NCBI GenBank assembly: GCA_037367355.1
Contig: CM074700.1
Coordinates: 2,356,001 to 2,420,000, forward strand
DNA length: 64,000 nt
From: Neoscytalidium dimidiatum
Taxonomy: Eukaryota > Ascomycota > Dothideomycetes > Botryosphaeriales > Botryosphaeriaceae
Direction: 5' to 3'
Shown piece after piece: positions 11,983 to 22,032 of the stretch. The notes beneath the pieces were generated by a model. It worked only from the letters and a program-made list of their open reading frames with translations. It was not told where the DNA came from and made no database searches. How positions within the stretch are numbered: the first letter of the stretch is position 1; every line of letters starts with the position of its first letter. The position numbers were made by a program, and so were the translations under genes.

Positions 11983-14392
11983 TCACCAAAGTCGCGCCAA
12001 CGTGACCTTACCTTCCTCAGCCTCTTTTCTCTGTCTCTCTGTCTCCAATTGCTCCATCCGTGCCAACTTCTCCTCTTCCTGCCTTAGCCTTCCAATCTCC
12101 TTCGCCCTTCTCTCGTCATCTCGTACCTGCTTAACTCTCTCGTCCACTTTTGCGACCGCTTCTTCAACGGCGGCCACGGCCGCCTTAACATCATCTTGAT
12201 TCCAGTCCTTGCGGTCGATAAGAGATTGCAGGTGTAACGTCGTCTGCACGGCCGTCTCTATGCGGATTTTCATCTCTTTAGGTGCGGTATCAGCGTGGGC
12301 CGAAATGGCAATAGAGGATGGTATCTGGCTATGAGCGGTCGAGATTGCGTTGGTGGCGTTGGCGAGGGTGAGTTGGGCGGAGGAAAGCAGGATGTGGCGG
12401 GCGTGAGTGGTGTGACGGTGGAAGCGTGAGGATGCCTATGTTCATCTCTATATATTAAACTGATAAATCTTATACATATTACGGATCGAAATGATAGAAG
12501 TCAATATTTGGTATAGAAAGAAGCAGCCAGTCTCCCGAAAGAGGTTGATGTGGCATAGTGGATCAATGGGGAACCCTCACTTGGGGTGTTCTACTTACCT
12601 TCCTCAGCCCACCAATCACCGACTGTAGCTTCTTCATCTTCTCTTCTTCATCATCCGATCCGTCAAGCTCTACCTCAGCTATCGTCTCCCTCGCTCGCCC
12701 ACATCTGCTCTCCGTCGCCCGCCGCACTTCCTCGCTGACTTCCTGCCTCCAGTTGTGCACGCTCGCCTCCATCTCTCGCACCAGCGCCAGCACTTCCTCC
12801 TTCAGCTTATCCACACCCGGCCTGCCACTGCTACCAACCGCAGAAGCCGACGACGACGTTCTCGCACTCGCAGGTGCGTAACCCAGCTCCACGTATCCAA
12901 CCGGCGATCCGGCAGAAGACGTGACAACGGAAGCGGACGCATGGGACGGGTGGGGCGAAGACGACAACGTAGCAGTGGCCATCACGTAGCCCCCAACCCC
13001 CGCCGTCCCTTCCCAGAACTCCCTCGCCTCGTCCGCGTACCACGTCTCCCGCAGCGGCGCCTCCCACTGCGGCATCCGCGCCTCGGCCCGCGCGAGCCAG
13101 TGCTCGAAGCGGCGCGCTAGCACCGCGCTGCCGTCGCCGTTGCCGCCTTCGTCTCTCTCTTCTGGCTGGGTGTCCTCATCCCCGTCCTCGTCCTCGTCGA
13201 CCCAACGATTAGACGGACTGGATGCGGCGGCGGCCGCCGCCGCCGCCGCCGCACTTTCTTCTGCATCCGTGCCGTTGGGCGGGGGGAGCGGCAAATCGAG
13301 CACGAAGGAGCCGCGGCGCACCTGGTGTGGGAGCTCGGCGGCGTCGCTGTCGTCCGGGTCAGCGGGGTCGGTATGGGCGAGGGTTGGGGCGGAGGGAGGG
13401 GCGTTGGCCGGGACGGTGGAGGGCCAGGCGTTGAGCCAGTGGTTTGGGAGAGTGAGAGCGTGTTGGTCGGGGGACAGCGGGGGCGGGAGGGCGAGGATGT
13501 CCGGTATCGTGATGTCTTCGGCGGAGTTTGTGCCGCTTGCGTGCTTCGAGTGGGATTGCGAGCGGGCGACCAGGGTGGTGAAGAGGTCGACGCTCCACTG
13601 GTGGACTTTGGCTGCGAAAACGTTGTGGGCGAGGCTGGGAGACGGAGAGCCTGCGACGTCTGTCTGGTTGGAGAAGAGGAGGTGCCTTTCTTCGAGGGTG
13701 GAGTTGTGGTTTGGGGGGAGGAACAGCTCGAGAGGGACGTTGGGATTGAGGATGATGGTGGTGGCTGGGAAGTAGTACAACCACTCTAGCCGCTCCGACT
13801 GAGGTTTGCTGAGCTCCGCTTGTAAAACCGAGAGCATCTGGGCCACGAAATTTTCGTTGGCCGTTGATGACGAGTGCTCGCGCATGATGTAGTGCTGGTA
13901 ACCGTGGCGCTTGTCGTGGACCGTGTGAGTTCTTACGGCGCGGTCGATGTACTCATTTTCTGGGTCATTGAGAATTGATATCTTGCCGACGATAACACTG
14001 CGTTCCTCCTTTGGCGGCGGAGGTGCGTGATGGTAACTCGGTGATTCCATGCTCTTGCCATAGTCCATCCACGGCGGACGCACTGCGCCGTACATCTTGT
14101 CCATGGGGAACCACGCCCCTATCTTGTCTTTGATTTTCGCCATGGCCTCTGAATGCCACTTCGCGCTGGCAGGGTGATCCTCATCGCTGAGGGTGGTGAC
14201 TTCGGGAGAGATGAGCGATTCTGGAGCAGCCTCGTAGCCGTGGACAGGATAAAAGCCCGTTTCAGACACCTCTTTTGCATAAGGAGCGGCGTTTCTTATG
14301 AAGCTGCCGACAGTGTACAAAAAGAACATTGCAGACAGGCTCAGGATGATGGCTTTGAGGCCTCGGCCGCCAAGAGCGGTGACGCCGCGCAT
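11983..14392 (-). CDS. GT34 (GMA12/MNN10)-like type II membrane protein with degenerate catalytic site and coiled-coil tail
   Basis: Exons 14392-12599 and 12435-11983 give about 748 residues. Residues 12-31 form a single transmembrane anchor, as in Golgi type II glycosyltransferases. Residues 130-280 align by eye with the fungal galactosyl/mannosyltransferase GMA12/MNN10 family: H-G-Y-Q-H at 163-167, E-W-L-Y-Y-F-P-A-T-T-I-I-L-N-P at 203-217, then H-Q-W-S-V-D-L-F near 264-271. In active members the middle segment carries a DxD metal site (W-F-D-A-D-T or similar); here it is P-A-T, and the following G-L-N-N-G-V-F loop is also replaced. The middle third is low complexity with a poly-Ala run near residue 381-390. 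The second exon is a charged coiled coil rich in E, R, K and A. The 163-nt joining intron has good ends but no clear branch point, so the coiled-coil linkage is less certain. It is probably non-catalytic. Confidence 0.65.
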
Positions 14393-15499
14393 GATGGCGG
14401 AGTGGTGTTGAGAAAGACTCGATGAAACGGTGTCGGATAAGCGGCAGCGTAGGGCAATGGGAGTACTACAAGATGGGAAACCAGGGTGACACGAGGAGAG
14501 GGATGAGGACTTGGGAAATTGAAATGAAGCTCTGGTTGAGATGGTCGCCAGGGCTTTCCTTCCCTCGGCTCAAGCTTTGCCATCGCTCGGCGGCTGGGCG
14601 GTCCTCACTTCATCGGGGAATGCAGGAGCACAGGAGAGGGCGGTGCTCTGCAGAAATGGGACTTGTATGTGCGCGGGCTTGTGCAGTCGCGTCGCCATGG
14701 CAGCGGTCTCTGATCAAGGCATGGTGGAGCTTAACAAGACGGCAGGCCGCCACATCCGCGCGAGTCAACCTTGAGGGGCCTGCGACGGTTGCTGCAACGA
14801 TCCTCGAACGTAGGGGCAAAGCCTCGCAGTGGTTACGCATGCTCCTCTGATGCGAGAGTGTGAGTGGTACATGTGCAGCTTGGCCGCTTGGGTCGCGTCT
14901 TGGTTTGGAAGGGCGGCTGGGGAGAATGGAGGGGCAACAATATATGCAAGGCCGGCGTTGCGCTAGCCCCAACAGGCGTAGCAAGGCACAAACGTATGCC
15001 TGCTTTCTGACCACATCACTATCCCACCACCACCCGTCTCCCAAACCCTAATTGCGCCCCACATGTGCGTCTATGCCATCCAAGTAGCACCGGCTTATGG
15101 CTATGCTGACCCTTTTGGTCCCGACCCTTTTCTTAACGGCTTGTGGAGACTGGATATGATCTTTGACTTCTTCATTTCTTAAACCTGTCACGCATTTGCC
15201 AGCAATATGTAACCGTCCAAGAACATCAGAATTGCTCGGGGAGGTTGAGTCATTTGCAAGAGCATGGACTCTCAGCTACCTACGGAACCGATAGTCGGAT
15301 TCGGCAAATGTTTTCATACTCCAACATCGTCAGGAGCCTTGCAGGCTTGGTCTACGCAAGTATGATCTCTCCATGTCGACCCCCCTCGTTATTTCCCAGT
15401 TTCCGATTGACTTATATGATAGCCATCCATGGTGTGATCTCCTATTCGCAGAATAAGATAAGACTCGATCAGCATCGTCGTACGGAGCCACCACCGCTC
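14393..15499. other. Intergenic region, no gene seen
   Basis: Upstream of the GT34-like gene and downstream of the coiled-coil gene, both on the minus strand. The frames present are short and of non-coding composition. It presumably contains the GT34-like promoter. Confidence 0.5.
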
Positions 15500-16740
15500 T
15501 CAAACACCGATAACCTTCTAGAGATCAGGTCAACGGCGAATGTCTCCAAGCGCACCTAAAGATCCCCACTTACGAAGTGCAAGCTAGCACTGCCCATCGG
15601 TTCAAGCTTGGAGTTCTTCAGAACATGGAAGTTCCCCTCGAAGAACTTGTCCGGATGCTCGTGGAGGCGGCCAAGAGCGGTCACGTAGGGTGTCCCAGGA
15701 ACGGTTGCCTCGACTTGGATGGTGTGTCCAGATATCTTGTCAACAGCCTGGATGATGTCTTGCACTGACAGGTCAGCGGGTATTCCAGTAATGATAACAA
15801 GGTTATCTTTGCTTCCGGTCGGGACCTCCAGACGGCCAGTAGAAAAGTACGAGGAGACTTCCTGGCGTCCAGTGTCATGCGCACTACGGTTGGTCGTGGC
15901 ATCATGCTGCTGCTGCTCCTCCTCCATCAAGGCTAAGTACTCAACTTCGCACCTTGTCACTGCTGCTTGGAGATCTTTCGGGATTTCTTCCTTGGTGTGG
16001 AAGAAATCAGGAAGCCTCTTTGCAATAGCAGTCAAACGACCATTTGTCTCCTCCAATTGTTCCTTTGTCATCTTAGTCTTGGCCGAAAGCTCAGCATGGG
16101 ATGTCTTCTCATTCTCGGCTGCGATAAGTTTGTTCAAGACATCAATCGCGCTCTTAAGCTTCGCTTCCTCGAACTCGTTGAAACGCTGGTCAAGGTTCCG
16201 AAAGTTCCTCGCCATATCCTCTTGGAGGATATTGAAATTGCAGTACAGTTCTGCCCTCTTCTCGTAGAATTGACGCTTCTCTTGCTCGAACTCCGCACGT
16301 TGGCTATCCAGATCCTCCTGTTTCTGCTTCAATGCTCCCTCTTTAGCCAACAGCTTCGCGTGGGTTCGCACTTGGAGCAACTTCACAGCTTCCTTTTTCT
16401 TAGCCTCGCCGTCTGGATTAGCGAAGATCTGACAATACATAGGACGTTTTTGTCAGCTTTGATCGCATACAGCTTGAAAAATGTAATGTTGCTTGATCCA
16501 GAATTCGCTTACCTTTCCCTCTGCCGACGTGACATTGATAGACGGAACAGGCGAGGGCGGCGGTGGGGTGATGGGCGACATAGGCGATGTCACGCCCGCT
16601 CCGCGAAGATTATTATTCAGCTCCGCTGGCGGGTTGATGTGGACGTCTCGGAAAAGCAGTAGGAACTCCTTGCTGTGCTTGCTGCTACCCCTACTCCTAG
16701 CAGGATTGCGAGCTGGATTGGGGGAGCGCTCGTCATCCAT
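15500..16740 (-). CDS. Coiled-coil protein of unknown function
   Basis: Three exons (16740-16513, 16428-15574, 15517-15500) give about 366 residues. The last is a five-codon exon that I infer from a perfect GTAAGT donor at 15573, a GTTGACCTG branch-like sequence and a CTAG acceptor 56 nt away; without splicing the frame stops at 15556. The first 75 residues are Pro/Ser-rich and disordered (S-P-M-S-P-I-T-P-P-P-P-S-P). Residues about 80-220 are a long heptad-type coiled coil rich in E, K, Q and R. The C-terminal 80 residues form a compact mixed region (N-L-V-I-I-T-G-I-P-A-D-L-S-V-Q-D-I-I-Q-A-V) that looks like an alpha/beta domain. I do not recognise the family. A structural or cytoskeletal role would be a guess. 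Confidence 0.75.
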
Positions 16741-19265
16741 GTTGCGTGGCGCGGCGGGTAATGTGATGGATGGAGATCTTCTAGCGGAAAGTTGTGGTGG
16801 TGATGTTTAGAGAGACGCGCTAGCGCTATTGACATGTGAAGCAGTTGCTCACACGGCCTTCACGCGCCCCTACGCGCTCACTTGGAGACATGAATCTATC
16901 GCAAGCACGGCTACTAGCCGCATGCATTTTTGGAGACAAACCACAACGCTCGTTTTGAACTATCTCGATTCTTTTTTTTTTTAGGTGACATATTCGAGAG
17001 TTGCAGTCGAACCAAGCCTCTTCAACAGAGGCAGATAGTGGCCACCACTGATGAGCTGTTTTGGCTTTTCTTTCTTTTGAAAGATCGGATAATGCGAGTC
17101 CCTCGAGAAGACACTGACGAGAATTAAAATAGAAAAGACCAGATGCACATCCCAATTGCTATATGACTGAAAACTCACTCCTTTACTGAATTAAAACGAC
17201 GAAGCATACTGACAACATGTGTCCAATAGTGATGGTCTTGTCGTTGACGACGAGACCTAACATCAAGGCCATTGAAACATCAACCCAAGGGCACAAGGAA
17301 AAGCTACAGAATTAATCCTAGCTTTCCCACAGCTGACTTAATGTAACCTCTTGTTTGCGTGCAGAATTGGCATTGTTTCCAAGAAGCGATATGATTCTTC
17401 CGGGAAGACTTTTCTACACACTTGAATATAATAAGACAGCTTCAACGCATATTATATCAGCCGCCGCTAAATTCACCAATGAGGGGGATGCAGTTCAAGG
17501 TCGAATCGAAATTGTTGCAATGGCCAGGCCACCTCATAAGCTGTTGAGGCAACTGTCCAGACTTGATGTCATCATTTCCGCTGCGCTGCTTGTACTTACC
17601 CTTGCTGGCTCTTGTTATACTTGCAGGCCTGGCCTTGTGCTTTCCTGCTACGTGCGTTCGCCTCCGTGTTTTGTGGTGCGAGGCACTTCGACCTCGTTTG
17701 CATGACAGAACAAAGCTGAGGCAGAAGCAGTCATTGAGCATAGCTTCCCCGCATTCTTCGAGTCATGGCACAATGCACTATCACAACAATGATTCTCTCA
17801 CCGCCAGACTCGACGATGCGGCAGTCTCGTAGGGCTAAGAGGCGGGGTTTAGAGTTCGGTAGTCTTGCATGGAGCCAAGGATGCGAGCGGTTATCTCGAG
17901 TTGGGAATACTCTATCGGAAAGCCTAAGTCTATCGCAGCTAATATAGCTCTCAGGAAATAAGAGTCTTAGTCCAAGTAGTCAGTTCAATTAGTAGCTGCG
18001 TTCCTTTGGGCAATACGAGGAGGCGCGTATCGTAGACGGACGTGACCAGACCGGCTCCGCACTCAAGGACGTCACAGCGGGCAGCGGGCAGCGGGCACGG
18101 AAGCAGAAACGCATAGCTGGGCAGGGTGGGGGCAGCGCTCAATCAATGACTTGGTCAGCGGGGCAGGAGTGGGTACCGTACTGTGTTTGGATCGGCCGTC
18201 CACACGTCGGTTGCGGCGCTTTGACTGAGAAAAGAGGCTCGCGGCGGAAGGAGCGCAGATCTATCGCGAGCGCTCCAGCACGGATCGCCATGGCGGTCGC
18301 AGACAGAGTGCGGTCGAGCGTCGAGAGGCAGGAATTGGAGTCGGCAGCGCACGAGAGATTAGCCGCCGTGGCAGCTGCAGCGCAGCACGCGCAGATTGCG
18401 CAGGCGGCGGCGAATGGGAGGTGGGGATGACGACGAGGCAGGCGGCGAGCGTGCTCTGGACCGCGGAGAGCGTTCGCGGGCTGCAGCGGTGGGCAGGGCG
18501 GGCCGGGGGAGCTCGTGTCATCGCCACGTGCCGCGCGGGCGCCAGATTGCGCGCGACAAATCAGCTTCGCAAAGGCGGCGCCCCTGGGCCTGTCTTCACG
18601 CCTCCTTGCGTGCTGAGGGTGTGGTGAGTGCCGGGCATTGGTGGGCTGTGCGGCGCTGCTCGAGGCCCTGCCGCCCCAAGCACCCAAGCACCAAAGCCGC
18701 GCCGCCCCAATCACCCCCAAACTCGCCCACGCCTGTGTGTGTGTGTGTGTGTGTCCGTCCGACGATCCCTTGCTCGCCCGCGCCCGCTCGCTCGTCCAGC
18801 GCGCTGCATCGCCGTCATCTCTCGTCTCTGCAGTCTCTGCGGTCTCTGAGCGCGCGCAACCAGCAGCCCGGCGCCTGCACAACGCTCTGTCTCAGACTGC
18901 TACTTTTCCCGTACAGATCTGCCCCTTGCCGATCCGCTCGCGGTCGCCCGGCCTCGTGAAACGCCAAACGCACGACGAGCCCGAAACAGCTGATCCTGCG
19001 GCACCGCGACGAGCCCACATCCTGGACGCCCTCGCGACCGTCTTTTGTCCAACCCAGCTCCCTTTCCGCCGCCTTCCTGCCCATCGCATTTCTCGCTCTG
19101 CAGCATTCCGCGACAACAGAATCCGTACCAGCACCGGCAGCAGCATCAGCCCAGCTGTCGCTGTCCACCTCCCTCGCAAGCGCCGGCCCCCAGTCCATCG
19201 CTGCTAGCCCAACGGCCTGAACCACGCTCAAGACACCCTGTCGTGCCGCCTCCGAATCCTTCGCA
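16741..19265. other. Divergent intergenic region, partly GC-rich
   Basis: This lies between the minus-strand coiled-coil gene and the plus-strand small-protein gene. From 17000 to 18000 it is near average composition with no coding frame. From 18140 to 19265 it is GC-rich and Pro/Arg/Ala-biased in all frames, consistent with a long promoter and 5'UTR. A (TG)n repeat sits at 18734-18754. Confidence 0.45.
18734..18754. repeat. (TG)10 microsatellite
   Basis: An uninterrupted TG dinucleotide tract lies in the GC-rich region upstream of the small-protein gene. Confidence 0.95.
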
Positions 19266-19787
19266 ATGCCCAACTCTCTCGAGTCTTCGCGGCCAATGCT
19301 GAACGTAAGCCGCCCCACACCCATGCCGCCCGCCAAACTCTCTCGTATATGCACTACTCTACTTCCATCTGCCCACCCTCCCACAACATCCTCGTTGCCA
19401 CCATCATCGCCACCAACTCCCTCCTTCCAACGCTGACACACCATGCAGTCCAGCACTGCTCGCAACTCCGCTCGCCTGTCCACCTACTCCAACGCACCCA
19501 CCCTCACTCCCTCCATCGCGCCCTCTACCACCTCCTCCATCGACCCTCGCGCCGCCGAGATCAAGGCATGGAACGCCGGCCTCGATCGCCTTGAGGACAA
19601 GCGCCTCACCTCCCAGCGCTACGTCGCCTCGCCCGACAAGATCGACAACCTAAGCAAGCTGGCCTTGGGAGCCAAGTTGGACCGCGCGCTGGCCCGTCGC
19701 ATGAGCGAACAGGATGCCGTCTTCAGGCATCGCACCCGCAGCAGCAGCGTCGACGAGAAGAGCGGCAGCGAGAAGGAGGACGCCTAA
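19266..19787 (+). CDS. Small conserved-looking protein with mini-exon start
   Basis: I read two exons, 19266-19304 (13 codons) and 19449-19787, giving about 125 residues. The 144-nt intron has a strong donor (GTAAGC), a GCTGACA branch sequence 13-15 nt before the acceptor, and a CAG acceptor; both sides are phase 0. A second ATG at 19443 lies inside this intron in the same frame, so an unspliced transcript could give a 114-residue product differing only at its N-terminus. The N-terminal third is Ser/Thr-rich. The conserved-looking part runs through I-K-A-W-N-A-G-L-D-R-L-E-D-K-R, then K-L-A-L-G-A-K-L-D-R-A-L-A-R-R-M and ends with Ser and acidic residues. No known domain is recognised. The composition and charge pattern support a real protein. 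Confidence 0.7.
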
Positions 19788-21540
19788 TTAGAGATCACGC
19801 CTAATCCAGGAACACACCGCGTGACCCTTTTTGCTTGATTATTCGATCATAGACACCGTTATGGACAGATGGACGGACGACACGACTGAATTACGCATGT
19901 CGCTTTGAGGAAAAACGATGCAGGACTATGCGCTGGGCTTTACTGCTTTCTTCCACGAACATGTGCGTGCGGCGGGCGCGCCTCTCAGCCTCCTTGCTCT
20001 TGTTGTTGAGACTGCACAGACCTGATCTGACCTGACCGTGTCTCTTCGACTCAACGCTCAATCCATTCTTTATTTTCTTTAACTCTCCGCGCCGTCTCGC
20101 TTTCCTGCATTTTGGGGGTTTCAGATACCACGCTATGTTTTTTTTTTCTCTTTCTCCACAGAGCTAGTTCAGGTTGCTGCAAAAGCGACGGCCGGCCCTT
20201 GCAAATCTAAGCACGTATCTTCGCACTACCTCTCCCTTTCTGCCAGTCATGCCACTTTTTCGCACCCGAGGCCCCACGCACGTGGGCTTCAGGGTTCCCC
20301 AACCCCTGCGGCTGCGGCGGAAGTGCTCGGATACGAGCACGTGGTGGCGGCGTGAGGCAGAATCTCACACCCTCCCCGAGATTTGACCCGACTGTATCCG
20401 CTTTAGGCTCTTAAGACTGCTCTCTCTCTCTCTTCTATCACGACATTTCATAAGTGCGCTCGGAGGCTTAGGACATTCAAGATACCGTCAATTAGGAGCA
20501 CGACTCACGCCTGTTGATAGACAGGGATAGATGAAAAGGAGTGATGCGTCATGTCAATCGTGTCTCCGAGTTCTTTTTGATTCGTCAATGCAAGTTGGCT
20601 AGGGAAAAGAACATTTAGCGCCGCCACCGCCGTCTCGGGACTGACTTGTGTACAGCAGAAAAGTCAAAAAGTCATTCGGCTTGGCGATATGGCACGACAG
20701 TCTTTTCACACAACAGGGAAGTTGCGCATCGGCAAAGGTTGTGAAGCCGTGATAGCAGCCAACAGCGACCCTGTCTCGGTCGCCGAACAGCCAGAAAAAG
20801 GTTGAGAGAAGGGGCGATTCCAACTTAGCTGCCTAAAAAGGAACTGCGCATGCCCTTTCGTCCTAATAAAAGCGCCAAATGCCCTACGAATTGCCCTACC
20901 GTCACCGCCCTAGAGAGTCGAGGTACGCGAGCTTTCGCCGCTATCCGATGCCGATATAAGCGGCTTTCAACGCTCGATGTCGTCCAACAGTGGCCGATGG
21001 CCACATTTTGTTCAATAATAAACAGCGCCCAGCTACACGCGAAAGAGTATGCGACCTCTGCACCCCCCCAAAAAAAGGGAAAAGGAACAGCTTCGTTCTC
21101 TGACATCTCGCAACGGAGGATCTCTCACTAAGCGCCGCAGAGCGCTGTTCCAGGTAATAGCCAAGCCACTGCTCCGCCCCGCCGTATCAATTTACTTTTG
21201 CCGTACCTCAATTCCCTGTGATTATCACCCGGTCTTTTCCCTACTAAGCCGGTTTTCAAGCCAGGTCCTGACAATTGCAGCTTCCGATGCCACTCATCCA
21301 ATCTGCCGCTCCCTACGTAGACTTTACACCCTCACTTCTCTGAACCCTGCTGACATACAACTTCGATGGCGCAAAACACCGGGCATAATCTTTCAAGAAG
21401 AAGATGGGAGGAATGCTGGTTCGTTTTCGATGGCACTTCTAGTTCCAACTTTGGTAACGCTGCGTGCACGGCAGAAGGGGTCATACCGAAGAAGCTTAAG
21501 TCAGGGCCAACAACATCATGTGCACGCCAACCTCGACTCC
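19788..21540. other. Intergenic region with pyrimidine-rich tracts and a possible transposase relic
   Basis: The first 650 nt downstream of the small-protein gene contain T-rich and CT-rich tracts, including a (CT)n run near 20420-20437. Around 20850-21131 a plus-strand frame reads Q-Q-W-P-M-A-T-F-C-S-I-I-N-S-A, which weakly resembles the C-terminal part of PiggyBac-type transposases. No intact gene is present. Confidence 0.4.
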
Positions 21541-22032
21541 TCAAGCACGCAATTTTTCTTGCATCTCTGGCCAACGCTCGGTCCCGTCCTCTAAGCCCGC
21601 GAAAGTCGTCTCCGTTCCATAGAAACGTAGGAAGAGTAGATTCTGTGCTCGCGATGGCAGTGATGGCGTCGGAGATGCTTGTATTGGCGGATATCCCTGC
21701 TCGAGCGGTGAGAGCTCAATCGCCTTCGGCGACTGCACCACGTATCCCGGCTGTTGTCGATTTAGGTTTGAGTTCGGCGGCTGATGCTGGTGGTGCGGCC
21801 CTCCCGAGGGGTTGCCCGCTGCTCCCGGACAAGCGGCACCGTTGGGCTCTGCTTGACGATGCTGCTGCCGCTGCCGCTGCCGGCTGGGCTCGGCTGCTAC
21901 GATCGAGATCCTGTTGGTCGCTTTGGGGGTCTGGATGCTGCCGGTGGAGCCGGGGAGCTCGTCTGTGCCATCGGCTGTTATGCTGGCGGAGCGATTGCCG
22001 TGAAGGTTGCGGTTACGGCGGATAGGGAGCAT
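21541..22032 (-). CDS. Doubtful gene, Gln/Pro-rich protein
   Basis: A 163-codon open frame starts with M-L-P-I-R-R-N-R-N and continues with a Gln/Arg/His/Pro-rich stretch, ending R-W-P-E-M-Q-E-K-L-R-A. It shows no domain, signal peptide or membrane segment. Opposing plus-strand frames of similar length (219 and 121 codons) span the same DNA and are Ala/Arg/Ser-rich, so neither strand is clearly coding. I keep it because its composition resembles the disordered proteins elsewhere in the window, but it may well be a chance frame. Adjacent exons on the minus strand could not be identified. Confidence 0.25.
   Translation of the reverse strand: MLPIRRNRNLHGNRSASITADGTDELPGSTGSIQTPKATNRISIVAAEPSRQRQRQQHRQAEPNGAACPGAAGNPSGGPHHQHQPPNSNLNRQQPGYVVQSPKAIELSPLEQGYPPIQASPTPSLPSRAQNLLFLRFYGTETTFAGLEDGTERWPEMQEKLRA

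Noticed and set aside
18139..18882. 247-codon minus-strand frame
   Set aside because: It has GC-driven composition, overlapping frames on both strands and no domain. The region is better explained as promoter and leader of the small-protein gene.
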